Assembly (NCBI GenBank): GCA_937890135.1
Contig: CALBYC010000208.1
Location: forward strand, 1 to 8,368
Reading direction: 5' to 3'
Length of the DNA: 8,368 bases
Source: an uncultured Parabacteroides sp.
GTDB taxonomy: Bacteria; Bacteroidota; Bacteroidia; Bacteroidales; Tannerellaceae
A program made the position numbers and the translations under genes. This document shows positions 1 to 6,899 of the stretch, piece after piece; the first letter of the stretch is position 1, and the number at the start of each line of letters is the position of its first letter. Under the pieces are notes generated by a model. That model was not told where the DNA came from. It saw only the letters and a program-made list of their open reading frames with translations, and made no database searches.

Positions 1-1090
1 GGACATGGAAAAAGTAGGCGCGCTGCTTTGCGGGAAAAAGGTGCTGATTACCGGTTCCGCAGGAAGCATTGGCTCCGAAATCGTCCGCCAAATAGCCATT
101 TACAAGCCGGCGGAAATGATGCTGATAGACCAAGCCGAGACTCCGCAACACGACATCCGTCTCATGATGAAAAACGATTACCCGGATATCCAGGCGCAGA
201 CTGTGGTTACAAACATCTGCAAAGAGAGCCGCATGGAAGATATTTTCAAGCATTTCCAGCCAGATTATGTTTTCCATGCTGCCGCATACAAGCATGTCCC
301 CATGATGGAAGACAATCCGAGCGAAAGCGTGCAAAACAATGTTTTGGGCACAAAAGTGATAGCCGACCTTAGCGTCAAGTACGGAGTGAAAAAGTTCGTG
401 ATGATATCCACGGACAAAGCCGTCAACCCTACCAACGTGATGGGCTGTTCCAAACGTATTTGCGAAATCTATGTGCAGAGCCTGGACAAAGCCATAAAAG
501 AAGGCAAAATCAAAGGCATCACGCAATTTGTCACCACCCGCTTCGGCAACGTGCTGGGGAGCAACGGTTCTGTCATTCCGTTATTCCGCAAGCAATTGGC
601 TGCCGGCGGTCCCCTGACCGTGACCCATCCCAAAATCATCCGATATTTCATGTTGATACCCGAAGCCTGCAAGCTGGTTTTGGAAGCAGGCACACAGGGC
701 AAGGGAGGTGAAATATTCGTATTCGACATGGGAGAGCCGGTACGCATAGCCGATTTGGCCAAACGCATGATCCAGCTCAGCGGGGCGAAAGGCATAGAGA
801 TAAAGTACACAGGATTACGGGAAGGCGAGAAGCTTTACGAAGAAGTGCTCAACGAGAATGAAAACACGCTCCCCTCTTTCCATAAAAAAATCAGAATTGC
901 CCAAGTCCGCAGTTACGAGTATGATGATGCCGAACGGGAACTGGAAGAACTCCGCGACATTTCACTGAAGTATGACGACATGGAGACCGTGCGCAAGATG
1001 AAAGAAATCGTGCCCGAATATGTCAGCAAGCACTCCCGCTACGAAGTATTGGACAAAGCGGAAGAAGCCAAGGAAGAAATTGCATGTTGA
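1..1090 (+). CDS. FlaA1/CapD-type nucleotide-sugar 4,6-dehydratase, 3' part (5' end outside window)
   Basis: NAD(P)-dependent extended SDR enzyme of the polysaccharide-biosynthesis CapD/WbpM/PglF group. These make UDP-4-keto-6-deoxy sugars for capsule, O-antigen or glycoprotein glycans. Counting from the Met at base 5, the Rossmann glycine motif TGSAGSIG is at residues 16-23, the STDK motif at 135-138, and NVMGCSK at 144-150. Met146 sits where short FlaA1-type enzymes have the catalytic Tyr, which is the pattern of the long, membrane-anchored WbpM/PglF type. The reading frame is open to the window edge (a GAC codon precedes the Met), and this type normally carries an N-terminal four-helix membrane region plus a linker before the Rossmann domain. 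I therefore treat the Met at base 5 as internal and the gene as truncated by the window. It ends with TGA at 1088-1090. The family is clear; the exact sugar substrate cannot be told. Confidence 0.9.
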   Translation, partial: DMEKVGALLCGKKVLITGSAGSIGSEIVRQIAIYKPAEMMLIDQAETPQHDIRLMMKNDYPDIQAQTVVTNICKESRMEDIFKHFQPDYVFHAAAYKHVPMMEDNPSESVQNNVLGTKVIADLSVKYGVKKFVMISTDKAVNPTNVMGCSKRICEIYVQSLDKAIKEGKIKGITQFVTTRFGNVLGSNGSVIPLFRKQLAAGGPLTVTHPKIIRYFMLIPEACKLVLEAGTQGKGGEIFVFDMGEPVRIADLAKRMIQLSGAKGIEIKYTGLREGEKLYEEVLNENENTLPSFHKKIRIAQVRSYEYDDAERELEELRDISLKYDDMETVRKMKEIVPEYVSKHSRYEVLDKAEEAKEEIAC

Positions 1091-1144
1091 CTCTAAAACC
1101 GACAAAAAAAACGGGAAGCGGAAAAGAATTTGCGATATATTTTA

Positions 1145-1152
1145 TAACTTTG
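1145..1152 (+). promoter_or_regulatory. Candidate Bacteroidetes -7 box for proS (TAACTTTG)
   Basis: TAACTTTG matches the Bacteroidetes housekeeping -7 consensus TAnnTTTG. It lies 44 bp before the proS ATG and is followed by an A/T-rich leader with no evident Shine-Dalgarno sequence, as is usual in this phylum. The only upstream TTTG (1129-1132) is 12 bp away, shorter than the usual spacing of about 20, so the -33 element is unconvincing. I saw no strong terminator between the upstream dehydratase gene and this box. Confidence 0.55.
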
Positions 1153-1196
1153 CAATCCATAATTGGAAGTTATATTAAAATATAAAATAATAACAA

Positions 1197-2678
1197 ATGG
1201 CAAAAGAATTGAAAGAGCTGACTCCGAGAAGCGAAAACTACTCTCAGTGGTACCAGGACTTGGTCATCAAAGCTGACTTGGCTGAAAACTCGGCAGTACG
1301 TGGATGTATGGTGATAAAACCTTACGGATATGCGATATGGGAAAAGATGCAACACATATTGGACAATATGTTCAAAGAGACAGGACATGTCAACGCCTAT
1401 TTCCCCCTGCTCATCCCCAAATCTTTCTTAAGCAAAGAAGCTGAACACGTTGAAGGCTTTGCCAAAGAGTGCGCAGTGGTCACACACTACCGCTTGAAAA
1501 CCAATCATGACGGGACAGAAGTCGTGGTGGACCCTGCCGCAAAATTAGAAGAAGAGCTGATCATCCGCCCCACTTCTGAAACAATCATTTGGAATACTTA
1601 CCGCAATTGGATTCATTCATACAGAGATTTGCCATTGCTATGCAACCAATGGGCCAACGTCGTGCGGTGGGAAATGCGTACGCGACTCTTTTTACGCACC
1701 GCCGAGTTCCTTTGGCAAGAAGGACATACTGCCCATGCGACAAGAGAAGAGGCTGAAGCCGAGGCTAAAAAAATGCAAGGCGTTTATGCTCAATTTGCAG
1801 AAAATTACATGGCTATGCCGGTCATCAAAGGCGTCAAGTCCGACAGCGAACGTTTCGCCGGAGCTTTGGACACTTATACGATCGAAGCCATGATGCAGGA
1901 CGGCAAGGCTTTGCAGGCAGGGACGTCCCACTTCCTGGGACAGAACTTCGGAAAGGCTTTTGACGTGACCTTTGTGGACAAAGAAGGCAAGACCGATTAT
2001 GCTTGGGCTACATCCTGGGGCGTATCTACCCGATTAATCGGTGCATTGATCATGTCCCACTCCGATGATAACGGTTTGGTTTTGCCTCCTCATTTGGCTC
2101 CTATCCAGGTTGTCATCATCCCTATATACAAAAGTGAGGAACAGCTGAACCAAATCCGGGAGAAGGTAGACGGGATTGTTGCCAACTTGAAGAAATTAGG
2201 CATTTCAGTCAAGTTCGATGACGCAGACAACCGCAAACCGGGATGGAAATTTGCCAACTACGAACTCAAGGGAGTCCCCGTACGCCTTGCCATGGGTGGA
2301 CGCGACCTGGAAAACAACACGATTGAAGTGATGAGACGTGACACATTGGAGAAAGAGACAGTCTCCTGCTGCGGCATCGAGACTTACGTCCAAAACTTGT
2401 TGGAGGAGATTCAAAACAACATTTTCCAAAAGGCATTGAAACATCGCGAAGAACGTACCATCACGGTCGATACATACGATGACTTCAAGGATAAAATAGA
2501 GCAAGGATATTTCATCATGGCTCATTGGGACGGCACCCCGGAGACGGAAGAACGTATCAAGAACGAGACAAAAGCGACTATCCGCTGCCTTCCTTTGGAA
2601 GGGGACATGACTCCCGGCAAATGCATGGTAACCGGCAAACCGTCAGCACGCCGCGTCCTGTTTGCCCGCGCATATTGA
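1197..2678 (+). CDS. proS: Prolyl-tRNA synthetase, archaeal/eukaryal-type (class IIa)
   Basis: Cytoplasmic enzyme that activates proline with ATP and charges tRNA-Pro. The 493 residues match the short form that lacks the large editing insertion of E. coli-type ProRS. Visible landmarks are class II motif 1 around 40-75 (YGYAIWEKMQ, YFPLLIP), the proline-binding RPTSET loop at 124-129, motif 2 at 157-176 (RWEMRTRLFLRTAEFLWQEG), AGTSHFLGQNF at 241-251, and motif 3 around 275-298 (GVSTRLIGA, GLVLPP). An anticodon-binding domain starts near 302 (PIQVVIIPIYK). The protein ends in FARAY, with the C-terminal Tyr typical of this class. The C-terminal domain lacks most of the zinc-binding cysteines of archaeal homologues: HWDGTPETEE lies where the first pair would be, and only Cys476 remains of the second. 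The start is the first ATG of the frame, 44 bp after the promoter box. It is apparently transcribed alone and ends at a strong hairpin. Confidence 0.97.
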   Translation: MAKELKELTPRSENYSQWYQDLVIKADLAENSAVRGCMVIKPYGYAIWEKMQHILDNMFKETGHVNAYFPLLIPKSFLSKEAEHVEGFAKECAVVTHYRLKTNHDGTEVVVDPAAKLEEELIIRPTSETIIWNTYRNWIHSYRDLPLLCNQWANVVRWEMRTRLFLRTAEFLWQEGHTAHATREEAEAEAKKMQGVYAQFAENYMAMPVIKGVKSDSERFAGALDTYTIEAMMQDGKALQAGTSHFLGQNFGKAFDVTFVDKEGKTDYAWATSWGVSTRLIGALIMSHSDDNGLVLPPHLAPIQVVIIPIYKSEEQLNQIREKVDGIVANLKKLGISVKFDDADNRKPGWKFANYELKGVPVRLAMGGRDLENNTIEVMRRDTLEKETVSCCGIETYVQNLLEEIQNNIFQKALKHREERTITVDTYDDFKDKIEQGYFIMAHWDGTPETEERIKNETKATIRCLPLEGDMTPGKCMVTGKPSARRVLFARAY

Positions 2679-2713
2679 GAAAACAGCCTCTCCTATTTAT
2701 ACAAAACAAAGAC

Positions 2714-2757
2714 AAAGCCGCTTCATCCGCTGTGGGATGGAAGCGGCTTTATTCGTT
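2714..2757 (+). terminator. Rho-independent-type terminator after proS
   Basis: AAAGCCGCTTCATCC (2714-2728) can pair with GGATGGAAGCGGCTTT (2735-2750). Pairing is complete apart from one bulged base, around a six-base loop. A T-rich stretch follows (TTTATTCGTTT). It starts 36 bp after the proS stop codon and ends before the promoter box of the next gene, so it plausibly isolates proS from it. The A-run in the left arm could also let it act on the other strand. Confidence 0.8.
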
Positions 2758-2795
2758 TCTTGCTGAAAACACTATGAATAGCCAAACGATTTATG

Positions 2796-2803
2796 TAAAT
2801 TTG
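2796..2803 (+). promoter_or_regulatory. Candidate Bacteroidetes -7 box (TAAATTTG) for the DUF695-like gene
   Basis: TAAATTTG fits TAnnTTTG and lies 29 bp ahead of the ATG at 2833. An A-rich leader follows (ACAAAAAAACAAAGACAAAT). I see no convincing -33 TTTG about 20 bp upstream. Its location just after the proS terminator supports an independent transcript. Confidence 0.5.
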
Positions 2804-2832
2804 CGACACAAAAAAACAAAGACAAATAAACG

Positions 2833-3270
2833 ATGAGATTAAGTGACAATTGGTTTACCGCCCTTTCCGAGAACGAGGAAGGGGATATGATTACAATCTA
2901 CGGCCGTGAAGACTTGGAAGAATTCATCGCATCCGGGAAATTCAAAGAACGAGTAGAAGTGACCTGGAAATACTCACCCGACACCAAGGGGTTACCTTCA
3001 AATGCAGATGCAGAATTGATGGAAAGCGTCGAAGCCGTGTTACGCAAAGCCATGGAAAAGGACAAATTAGCCATACTCAGCAGCGTCTATACGGGCGGAG
3101 GCGAACGGATATGGGTTTTCTACGCTCGAACAGCCCGGGTTTTTGGAGAAAGGCTGAATGAAGCCTTGAAAGATTTCGAGCTGCTCCCGTTGTCTCTTTA
3201 CGTGGAAAAAGATCCGGACTGGGAAGAGTATAAAGACATGTATGAGATGAAAGAGTGGTCTGCCGACTAA
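2833..3270 (+). CDS. DUF695-like protein of unknown function
   Basis: A 145-residue acidic, soluble protein with no signal peptide or membrane segment. The sequence resembles the DUF695 family as I remember it. Features are an N-terminal DNWF segment, a central EVTWKYSPDTKGLPS stretch (42-56), a helical segment rich in Glu and Lys (60-77), then AILSSVYTGGGERIWVFYARTARVFGERLNEAL (80-112), and a tail rich in Trp and acidic residues (KDPDWEEY, KEWSAD). The conserved-looking GGGERIWVFY motif and repeated Trp/Tyr residues suggest a compact alpha/beta fold, but no catalytic set can be named. The ATG at 2833 follows the promoter box and A-rich leader at a normal distance. It sits alone between proS and the DUF151 gene, each bounded by its own signals, so context gives little hint of function. 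The family assignment is from memory and moderately secure. Confidence 0.8.
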   Translation: MRLSDNWFTALSENEEGDMITIYGREDLEEFIASGKFKERVEVTWKYSPDTKGLPSNADAELMESVEAVLRKAMEKDKLAILSSVYTGGGERIWVFYARTARVFGERLNEALKDFELLPLSLYVEKDPDWEEYKDMYEMKEWSAD

Positions 3271-3293
3271 CGAAGAATAAAAAAACTTCTTCG
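3271..3293 (+). terminator. Weak hairpin after the DUF695-like gene
   Basis: CGAAGAA (3271-3277) and TTCTTCG (3287-3293) form a perfect 7-bp stem with an A-rich nine-base loop, starting directly after the stop codon. No T-run follows on the + strand, so it is a poor intrinsic terminator. It could equally stabilise the 3' end of the transcript. Confidence 0.35.
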
Positions 3294-3307
3294 GCAAGGA
3301 TGGAAAA

Positions 3308-3340
3308 TATTGATATTTTTATGTGAATGTTTTACCTTTG
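3308..3340 (+). promoter_or_regulatory. Bacteroidetes-type promoter for the DUF151-nupC-rsmE-esterase run
   Basis: TATTG (3308-3312) and TACCTTTG (3333-3340) are separated by 20 bp. This fits the -33/-7 arrangement of the phylum (TTTG, about 19-20 bp, TAnnTTTG) better than any other promoter in this window. Transcription would begin a few bases after 3340, leaving a leader of roughly 20-25 nt before the ATG at 3370. This rules out the TTG at 3310 as a start codon, since it lies in the -33 element. Confidence 0.65.
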
Positions 3341-3369
3341 TCCGAAAAGCAGAAACGTTTTCGAAGAAC

Positions 3370-4002
3370 ATGGCAAAAAAAGTTAAACTTAAAGTTCAGG
3401 GGCTGACCAGCAGCCAGGTGCAGTCTGGGGCTTATGCGCTGATATTGGCGGAAGCAGACGGGCTACACCGCATACCTATCATTGTCGGGACATCGGAAGC
3501 TCAATCTATCGCTATCGCTTTAGAACGCATCATTCCTCCAAGACCATTGACGCACGATTTGTTTGTCACATTGACCCATTCATTCGGTATTTTGCTCCAG
3601 GAAGTGTTTATTTATAAATTTGAAGACGGCGTATTTTATTCGGAACTGGTATTGTTCGACGGCGAACGCCAAGTACGGATAGACTCACGGACATCCGACG
3701 CTATCGCAATCGCACTGAGGCTGCACGCCGACATATATACCACGGAAGCCATTGTCTCTGAATGCGGGTTGGTACTGGGGAATTCGGGAGGCAAAGAAGA
3801 GGAGGAAGATACGGACGAGACGGCTGTCTCGCAAAAGGACACGGATCTTGACCCGGGCAGCTTCGACAATCCGGATGATCTGGAAGAGTGGCTCGCCCTG
3901 CTTTCAGACGAAGAACTTTCAGACAAACTGAACGAAGCGGTCGCTTCAGAGAATTATGAATACGCCAAAATATATCAAGAAGAATTGAAAAAACGAAAAT
4001 AA
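3370..4002 (+). CDS. Bifunctional nuclease family (DUF151) protein with C-terminal UVR motif
   Basis: A 210-residue cytoplasmic protein. Residues 1 to about 137 match the DUF151/bifunctional nuclease (BFN) domain. Landmarks are KVQGLTSSQVQSGAYALIL near the start, IPIIVGTSEAQSIAIALE (35-52), RPLTHDLF (58-65), and VRIDSRTSDAIAIALR (102-117). A low-complexity acidic linker follows (about 141-180, GKEEEEDTDE and further D/E). The C-terminal 30 residues (about 178-208, DEELSDKLNEAVASENYEYAKIYQEEL) look like the UvrB/UvrC interaction motif, a small helical hairpin. Plant and other members of the BFN family have reported DNase/RNase activity; activity of this protein is inferred only. The start at ATG 3370 is chosen because the in-frame TTG at 3310 lies in the promoter. 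It is the first gene of a likely operon with the nucleoside transporter, whose ATG follows 12 bp after its stop. Confidence 0.9.
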   Translation: MAKKVKLKVQGLTSSQVQSGAYALILAEADGLHRIPIIVGTSEAQSIAIALERIIPPRPLTHDLFVTLTHSFGILLQEVFIYKFEDGVFYSELVLFDGERQVRIDSRTSDAIAIALRLHADIYTTEAIVSECGLVLGNSGGKEEEEDTDETAVSQKDTDLDPGSFDNPDDLEEWLALLSDEELSDKLNEAVASENYEYAKIYQEELKKRK

Positions 4003-4006
4003 GGGA
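4001..4006 (+). promoter_or_regulatory. Shine-Dalgarno-like AAGGGA ahead of nupC
   Basis: A purine-rich AAGGGA overlaps the TAA stop of the DUF151 gene and sits 8 bp before the transporter ATG at 4015. It is noticeable because most leaders here lack such a motif. It supports 4015 over the later in-frame ATG at 4042. Confidence 0.35.
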
Positions 4007-4014
4007 AAAATAGT

Positions 4015-5328
4015 ATGATTGAATCAACAGGATTTGGAATCATGTCCTTGATAAGAGGCGTGACAGGGGTGTTAGCCGTACTGCTAATTTCCTACATATT
4101 AAGTTATGACAGAAAACGCATTGACTGGAAATTGGTAGGTGGCGGCTTGCTGATTCAGGTAATATTGGCCTTGTCGATACTGTACATACCTTTGGTAGGC
4201 AGCTTGTTCGAGTCCCTGGGAATCGTCTTCGTAAAGATGATGGACTTCACCAATGCCGGCCTGGAATTTTTGTTAGGGCCGTATGCCGACAAGGCGGCAG
4301 GCTTCAGTTTCCTTCTGCACTCCCTGCCTATCGTCATATTCTTTTCTGCCTTGGTCTCTATTTTCTATCACTGGGGAATTATCCAGCGTGTCGTCGGCGC
4401 ACTCTCGTGGCTGCTTCGCAAGGTCATGAACATTTCCGGCACGGAAGGCTTGGTCTCTTGCGGCAACATATTCTTAGGCATGACCGAGTCCCCCGTGTTA
4501 ATCAAGAATTATCTGCCTACCATGAACCGGTCGGAACTGTTTCTGGTCATGGTCTCCGGGATGGGAACAATAGCCGGGTCGGTGATGGGCAGTTATGTCG
4601 GAATGCTGGGCGGCACGGATCCCGCATCGCAACAAATGTTTGCCACGCATCTGCTCACAGCCTCTGTCATGGCAGTCCCCGGATCTATCGTAATTGCCAA
4701 GGTCGTTTGTCCGCAGACAGAGCCTATCAAAGATGACAACAAGGCAAAATGGGGCGATGAAGGCCATGCCAATGTGCTGGGAGCCATCTCTTCCGGCACG
4801 GTTACCGGAGTGAAGCTGATGACCAACATCGCCGCCATGCTTCTAGTGTTCATCTCCTTGGTCGCCATGGTCAATTATGTGACAAACGACATCATCGGCC
4901 ATTATACCGGCATCAACGACTGGATCGCACGCATAACGGACGGGAAATCGGATGGATTGACATTCCAATTCATCTTGGGTGCCGTCACAGCCCCGTTCAT
5001 GTGGCTGATCGGTGTCCCTTCGGATGATGTCATGCTGGTCGGCTCCCTTTTAGGGCAAAAAACCATTCTGAATGAATTTGTCGCTTATTTCCAGCTGCAA
5101 CAATGGCGCGACGCGGGAATGTTCATTTCGCAAAAGTCGGTAATCATGGCGACTTACCTGTTATGCGGCTTCGCCAACATCTCCTCCATCGGCATCCTAT
5201 TGGGGGGCTTAGGCGTGCTGGCACCTGAAAAGAAGGACCTGATTTCCCGGGTCGGGTTCAGGGCGATGATTGCAGGGGCTTTGGTGTCGGTACTGTCCGC
5301 CACTATCATAGGAATGATTTTAGGTTAA
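4015..5328 (+). CDS. nupC: Concentrative nucleoside transporter, NupC/CNT family
   Basis: Inner-membrane cation-coupled nucleoside importer, 437 residues, close to the usual bacterial CNT length. Hydrophobic segments are visible around 12-30, 42-62, 97-117, 172-196, 212-230, 268-290, 315-335, 376-400 and 415-436. The first re-entrant hairpin motif is GMTESPVLIKNYLP (155-168). The second half carries GVPSDDVMLVGSLLGQKTILNEF (333-355) and CGFANISSIGILLGG (384-398). By comparison with Vibrio cholerae CNT, Glu158, Glu354, Phe386, Asn388 and Ser391 correspond to nucleoside-contacting positions. Met156 sits where that protein has Gln, so the base contact may differ. A hydrophilic loop rich in Asp, Lys and Glu (about 232-252) separates the two halves. 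The coupling ion and the range of nucleosides cannot be read from the sequence. The gene is 12 bp after the DUF151 gene and 6 bp before rsmE, so it is almost certainly in the same transcript. Confidence 0.93.
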   Translation: MIESTGFGIMSLIRGVTGVLAVLLISYILSYDRKRIDWKLVGGGLLIQVILALSILYIPLVGSLFESLGIVFVKMMDFTNAGLEFLLGPYADKAAGFSFLLHSLPIVIFFSALVSIFYHWGIIQRVVGALSWLLRKVMNISGTEGLVSCGNIFLGMTESPVLIKNYLPTMNRSELFLVMVSGMGTIAGSVMGSYVGMLGGTDPASQQMFATHLLTASVMAVPGSIVIAKVVCPQTEPIKDDNKAKWGDEGHANVLGAISSGTVTGVKLMTNIAAMLLVFISLVAMVNYVTNDIIGHYTGINDWIARITDGKSDGLTFQFILGAVTAPFMWLIGVPSDDVMLVGSLLGQKTILNEFVAYFQLQQWRDAGMFISQKSVIMATYLLCGFANISSIGILLGGLGVLAPEKKDLISRVGFRAMIAGALVSVLSATIIGMILG

Positions 5329-5334
5329 AACGAT

Positions 5335-6033
5335 ATGCAAATATTTTATGCTCCGGACATAGAATCCACTTGTGTCCTTCCAGAAGAAGAATCAGGGCAT
5401 TGCGTGCGCGTCATGCGGATGACGGAAGGGGACGTAATCATGATAACCGACGGCAAAGGCAAATTCTACCAGGCAGCCATCACGAATGCCCATCCCAAAC
5501 ATTGCCAAGTCGAAATCACTTCGTCGTGGCAACCGGAGAAACCATGGGATAACTACATACACGTCGCCGTCGCCCCGACCAAGAACATGGAACGGATGGA
5601 ATGGTTCGCGGAGAAGTCCACGGAAATAGGCATCGACGAAATCACCTGCTTGAACTGCCGTTTTTCCGAACGCAAGGAGGTCAAGGCCGCACGTTTGGAA
5701 AAAATACTGGTGAGCGCCATGAAGCAGTCGCAGAAAGCATCATTGCCCAAGCTGAACGAGATGACGGACTTCAAGACATTTGTCCGGAAACCGTTCGACG
5801 GAAGGAAATTCATAGCCCACTGCGAAAAAGGAGAAAAGCCCTTGATCAAGTCAGTCTACCACGCGGGAGAGAACGCTCTGGTGCTGATCGGCCCGGAAGG
5901 CGATTTCAGCCCGGAAGAGATACGGATGGCTGAAGAAAACGGATTCGAGCCCATATCTTTGGGCAAAAGCCGGTTGCGAACGGAAACAGCGGCGCTGGCG
6001 GCCTGCCTCACCATCCATGTGTTGAATCAATAA
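5335..6033 (+). CDS. rsmE: 16S rRNA (uracil(1498)-N(3))-methyltransferase
   Basis: SPOUT-class, SAM-dependent enzyme that methylates U1498 of 16S rRNA in the decoding region of the assembled 30S subunit. At 232 residues it has the usual family length. The N-terminal PUA-like RNA-binding domain includes GHCVRVMRMTEGD (21-33). The methyltransferase part includes HVAVAPTKNMERMEWFAEKSTEIGI (76-100) and SERKEVKAARLEKILVSAMKQS (111-132). The trefoil-knot SAM-binding loops are LIGPEGDFSPEEI (184-196) and SLGKSRLRTETAAL (208-221). The ATG comes 6 bp after the transporter stop and no promoter is visible, so translation probably depends on the shared operon message. Nothing appears missing or altered. 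Confidence 0.97.
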   Translation: MQIFYAPDIESTCVLPEEESGHCVRVMRMTEGDVIMITDGKGKFYQAAITNAHPKHCQVEITSSWQPEKPWDNYIHVAVAPTKNMERMEWFAEKSTEIGIDEITCLNCRFSERKEVKAARLEKILVSAMKQSQKASLPKLNEMTDFKTFVRKPFDGRKFIAHCEKGEKPLIKSVYHAGENALVLIGPEGDFSPEEIRMAEENGFEPISLGKSRLRTETAALAACLTIHVLNQ

Positions 6034-6052
6034 TGCAAAATCAACATAACCA

Positions 6053-6862
6053 ATGAAGAATTTAGTCACGAGCCTATTGGCTCTCTTGTTATCCACGCCC
6101 GTTTTCGCCGCTGAGGTCGACACGGTCCTGGTCAGAAGCAACAGCATGGACAAAGACATAAAAGTCGTCACCATCGTCCCGGACGTAGGAAAGGAGAAAA
6201 ACTGCCCGGTCGTCTATTTATTGCACGGGCATGGAAACCGCTACGACACCTGGCTCCGCCAGACAAAGCCGGAGTTGCCCCGCTTGGCTGACGAGAAAGG
6301 GATAATCTTCGTATGTCCCGACGGGCAAAACAGCTGGTACTGGGACAGCCCGAAAAACGCCAAAGTACGGTTCGAAACGTTCGTATCTTCGGAATTAGTC
6401 CGGTACATCGACACGCATTACAAAACGATAGCCGACCGCAAGGGACGTGCCATCACCGGTTTCAGCATGGGCGGGCACGGTGCCATGTGGAACGGAATAC
6501 GCCATTCCGATGTCTTCGGCGCGGCCGGCTCGACCAGCGGAGGCGTCGACATCCGCCCGTTCCCGGACAACTGGAACATGAAAGACCAGTTGGGCGAAGA
6601 AAAGGACAATCCGAAAATATGGGAAGAACATACGGTCATCAATTTGGTGCCTTCCATGAAAAAGGGACAGCTGGCAATGGTCATCGACTGCGGATACAGC
6701 GATTTTTTCTTCGAAGTCAACAACCAATTCCATGAAGCGCTGTTGCGGCATGGCATCGAGCACGATTACTACGTACGCCCCGGCGCACATACACACAGCT
6801 ACTGGAACCGTTCCATCGAATACCAGATCGTATTTTTCGACCAATACTTCCATTCCAAATAA
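6053..6862 (+). CDS. Secreted alpha/beta-hydrolase esterase (esterase D/FrmB-like, PF00756 type)
   Basis: A 269-residue esterase predicted to be exported. Residues 1 to about 19/20 form a Sec signal peptide (Lys3, hydrophobic core LVTSLLALLLSTPVFA, likely cleavage after an Ala), so it should act in the periplasm or outside the cell. The fold is indicated by VVYLLHGHGNRYDTW (53-67) with the oxyanion-hole HGHG, and by the nucleophile elbow GFSMGGHGA (136-144) giving Ser138. DCGYSDFFFEVN (212-223) holds the likely acid Asp217 (Asp212 is the alternative), and PGAHTHSYWN (243-252) gives His246. Relatives include tributyrin esterases, S-formylglutathione hydrolases and carbohydrate or feruloyl esterases. 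With no polysaccharide-utilisation genes beside it, the substrate cannot be named. The start ATG follows rsmE by 19 bp with no promoter seen, so it is probably the last gene of the operon. The stop codon overlaps the first arm of a hairpin region. Confidence 0.9.
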   Translation: MKNLVTSLLALLLSTPVFAAEVDTVLVRSNSMDKDIKVVTIVPDVGKEKNCPVVYLLHGHGNRYDTWLRQTKPELPRLADEKGIIFVCPDGQNSWYWDSPKNAKVRFETFVSSELVRYIDTHYKTIADRKGRAITGFSMGGHGAMWNGIRHSDVFGAAGSTSGGVDIRPFPDNWNMKDQLGEEKDNPKIWEEHTVINLVPSMKKGQLAMVIDCGYSDFFFEVNNQFHEALLRHGIEHDYYVRPGAHTHSYWNRSIEYQIVFFDQYFHSK

Positions 6863-6899
6863 AGGCTACCGCCTTTCCGTAAAAAGGCAGTAACTTTTT
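6861..6899 (+). terminator. Alternative hairpins at the esterase 3' end, probable operon terminator
   Basis: GCCTTT (6871-6876) can pair downstream with AAAGGC (6883-6888) around a six-base loop, or upstream with AAAGGC (6861-6866) around a four-base loop. The two pairings are mutually exclusive. The downstream hairpin is followed after six bases by TTTTT (6895-6899), which makes it a moderate intrinsic terminator for the DUF151-nupC-rsmE-esterase transcript. The upstream arm begins within the last two bases of the esterase stop codon. Confidence 0.55.

Noticed and set aside
469..810. 113-residue - strand frame opposite the dehydratase
   Set aside because: Antisense shadow of conserved CapD motifs with no independent support.
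1091..1196. Terminator between the dehydratase gene and proS
   Set aside because: A-runs are present but I found no adequate inverted repeat followed by T residues.
2525..2836. 103-residue + strand frame overlapping the proS end and the terminator
   Set aside because: It lies mostly inside proS in another frame, runs through the terminator and next promoter, and its translation is low-complexity basic sequence without family features.
3701..4027. 108-residue - strand frame over the DUF151 gene end
   Set aside because: Covers the acidic linker and UVR region of the + gene; the translation is Arg/Pro/Ser-rich as expected for a reverse shadow.
6395..6853. 152-residue - strand frame opposite the esterase
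   Set aside because: It mirrors the coding pattern of a well-supported esterase gene, has no promoter, and shows no recognisable domain.
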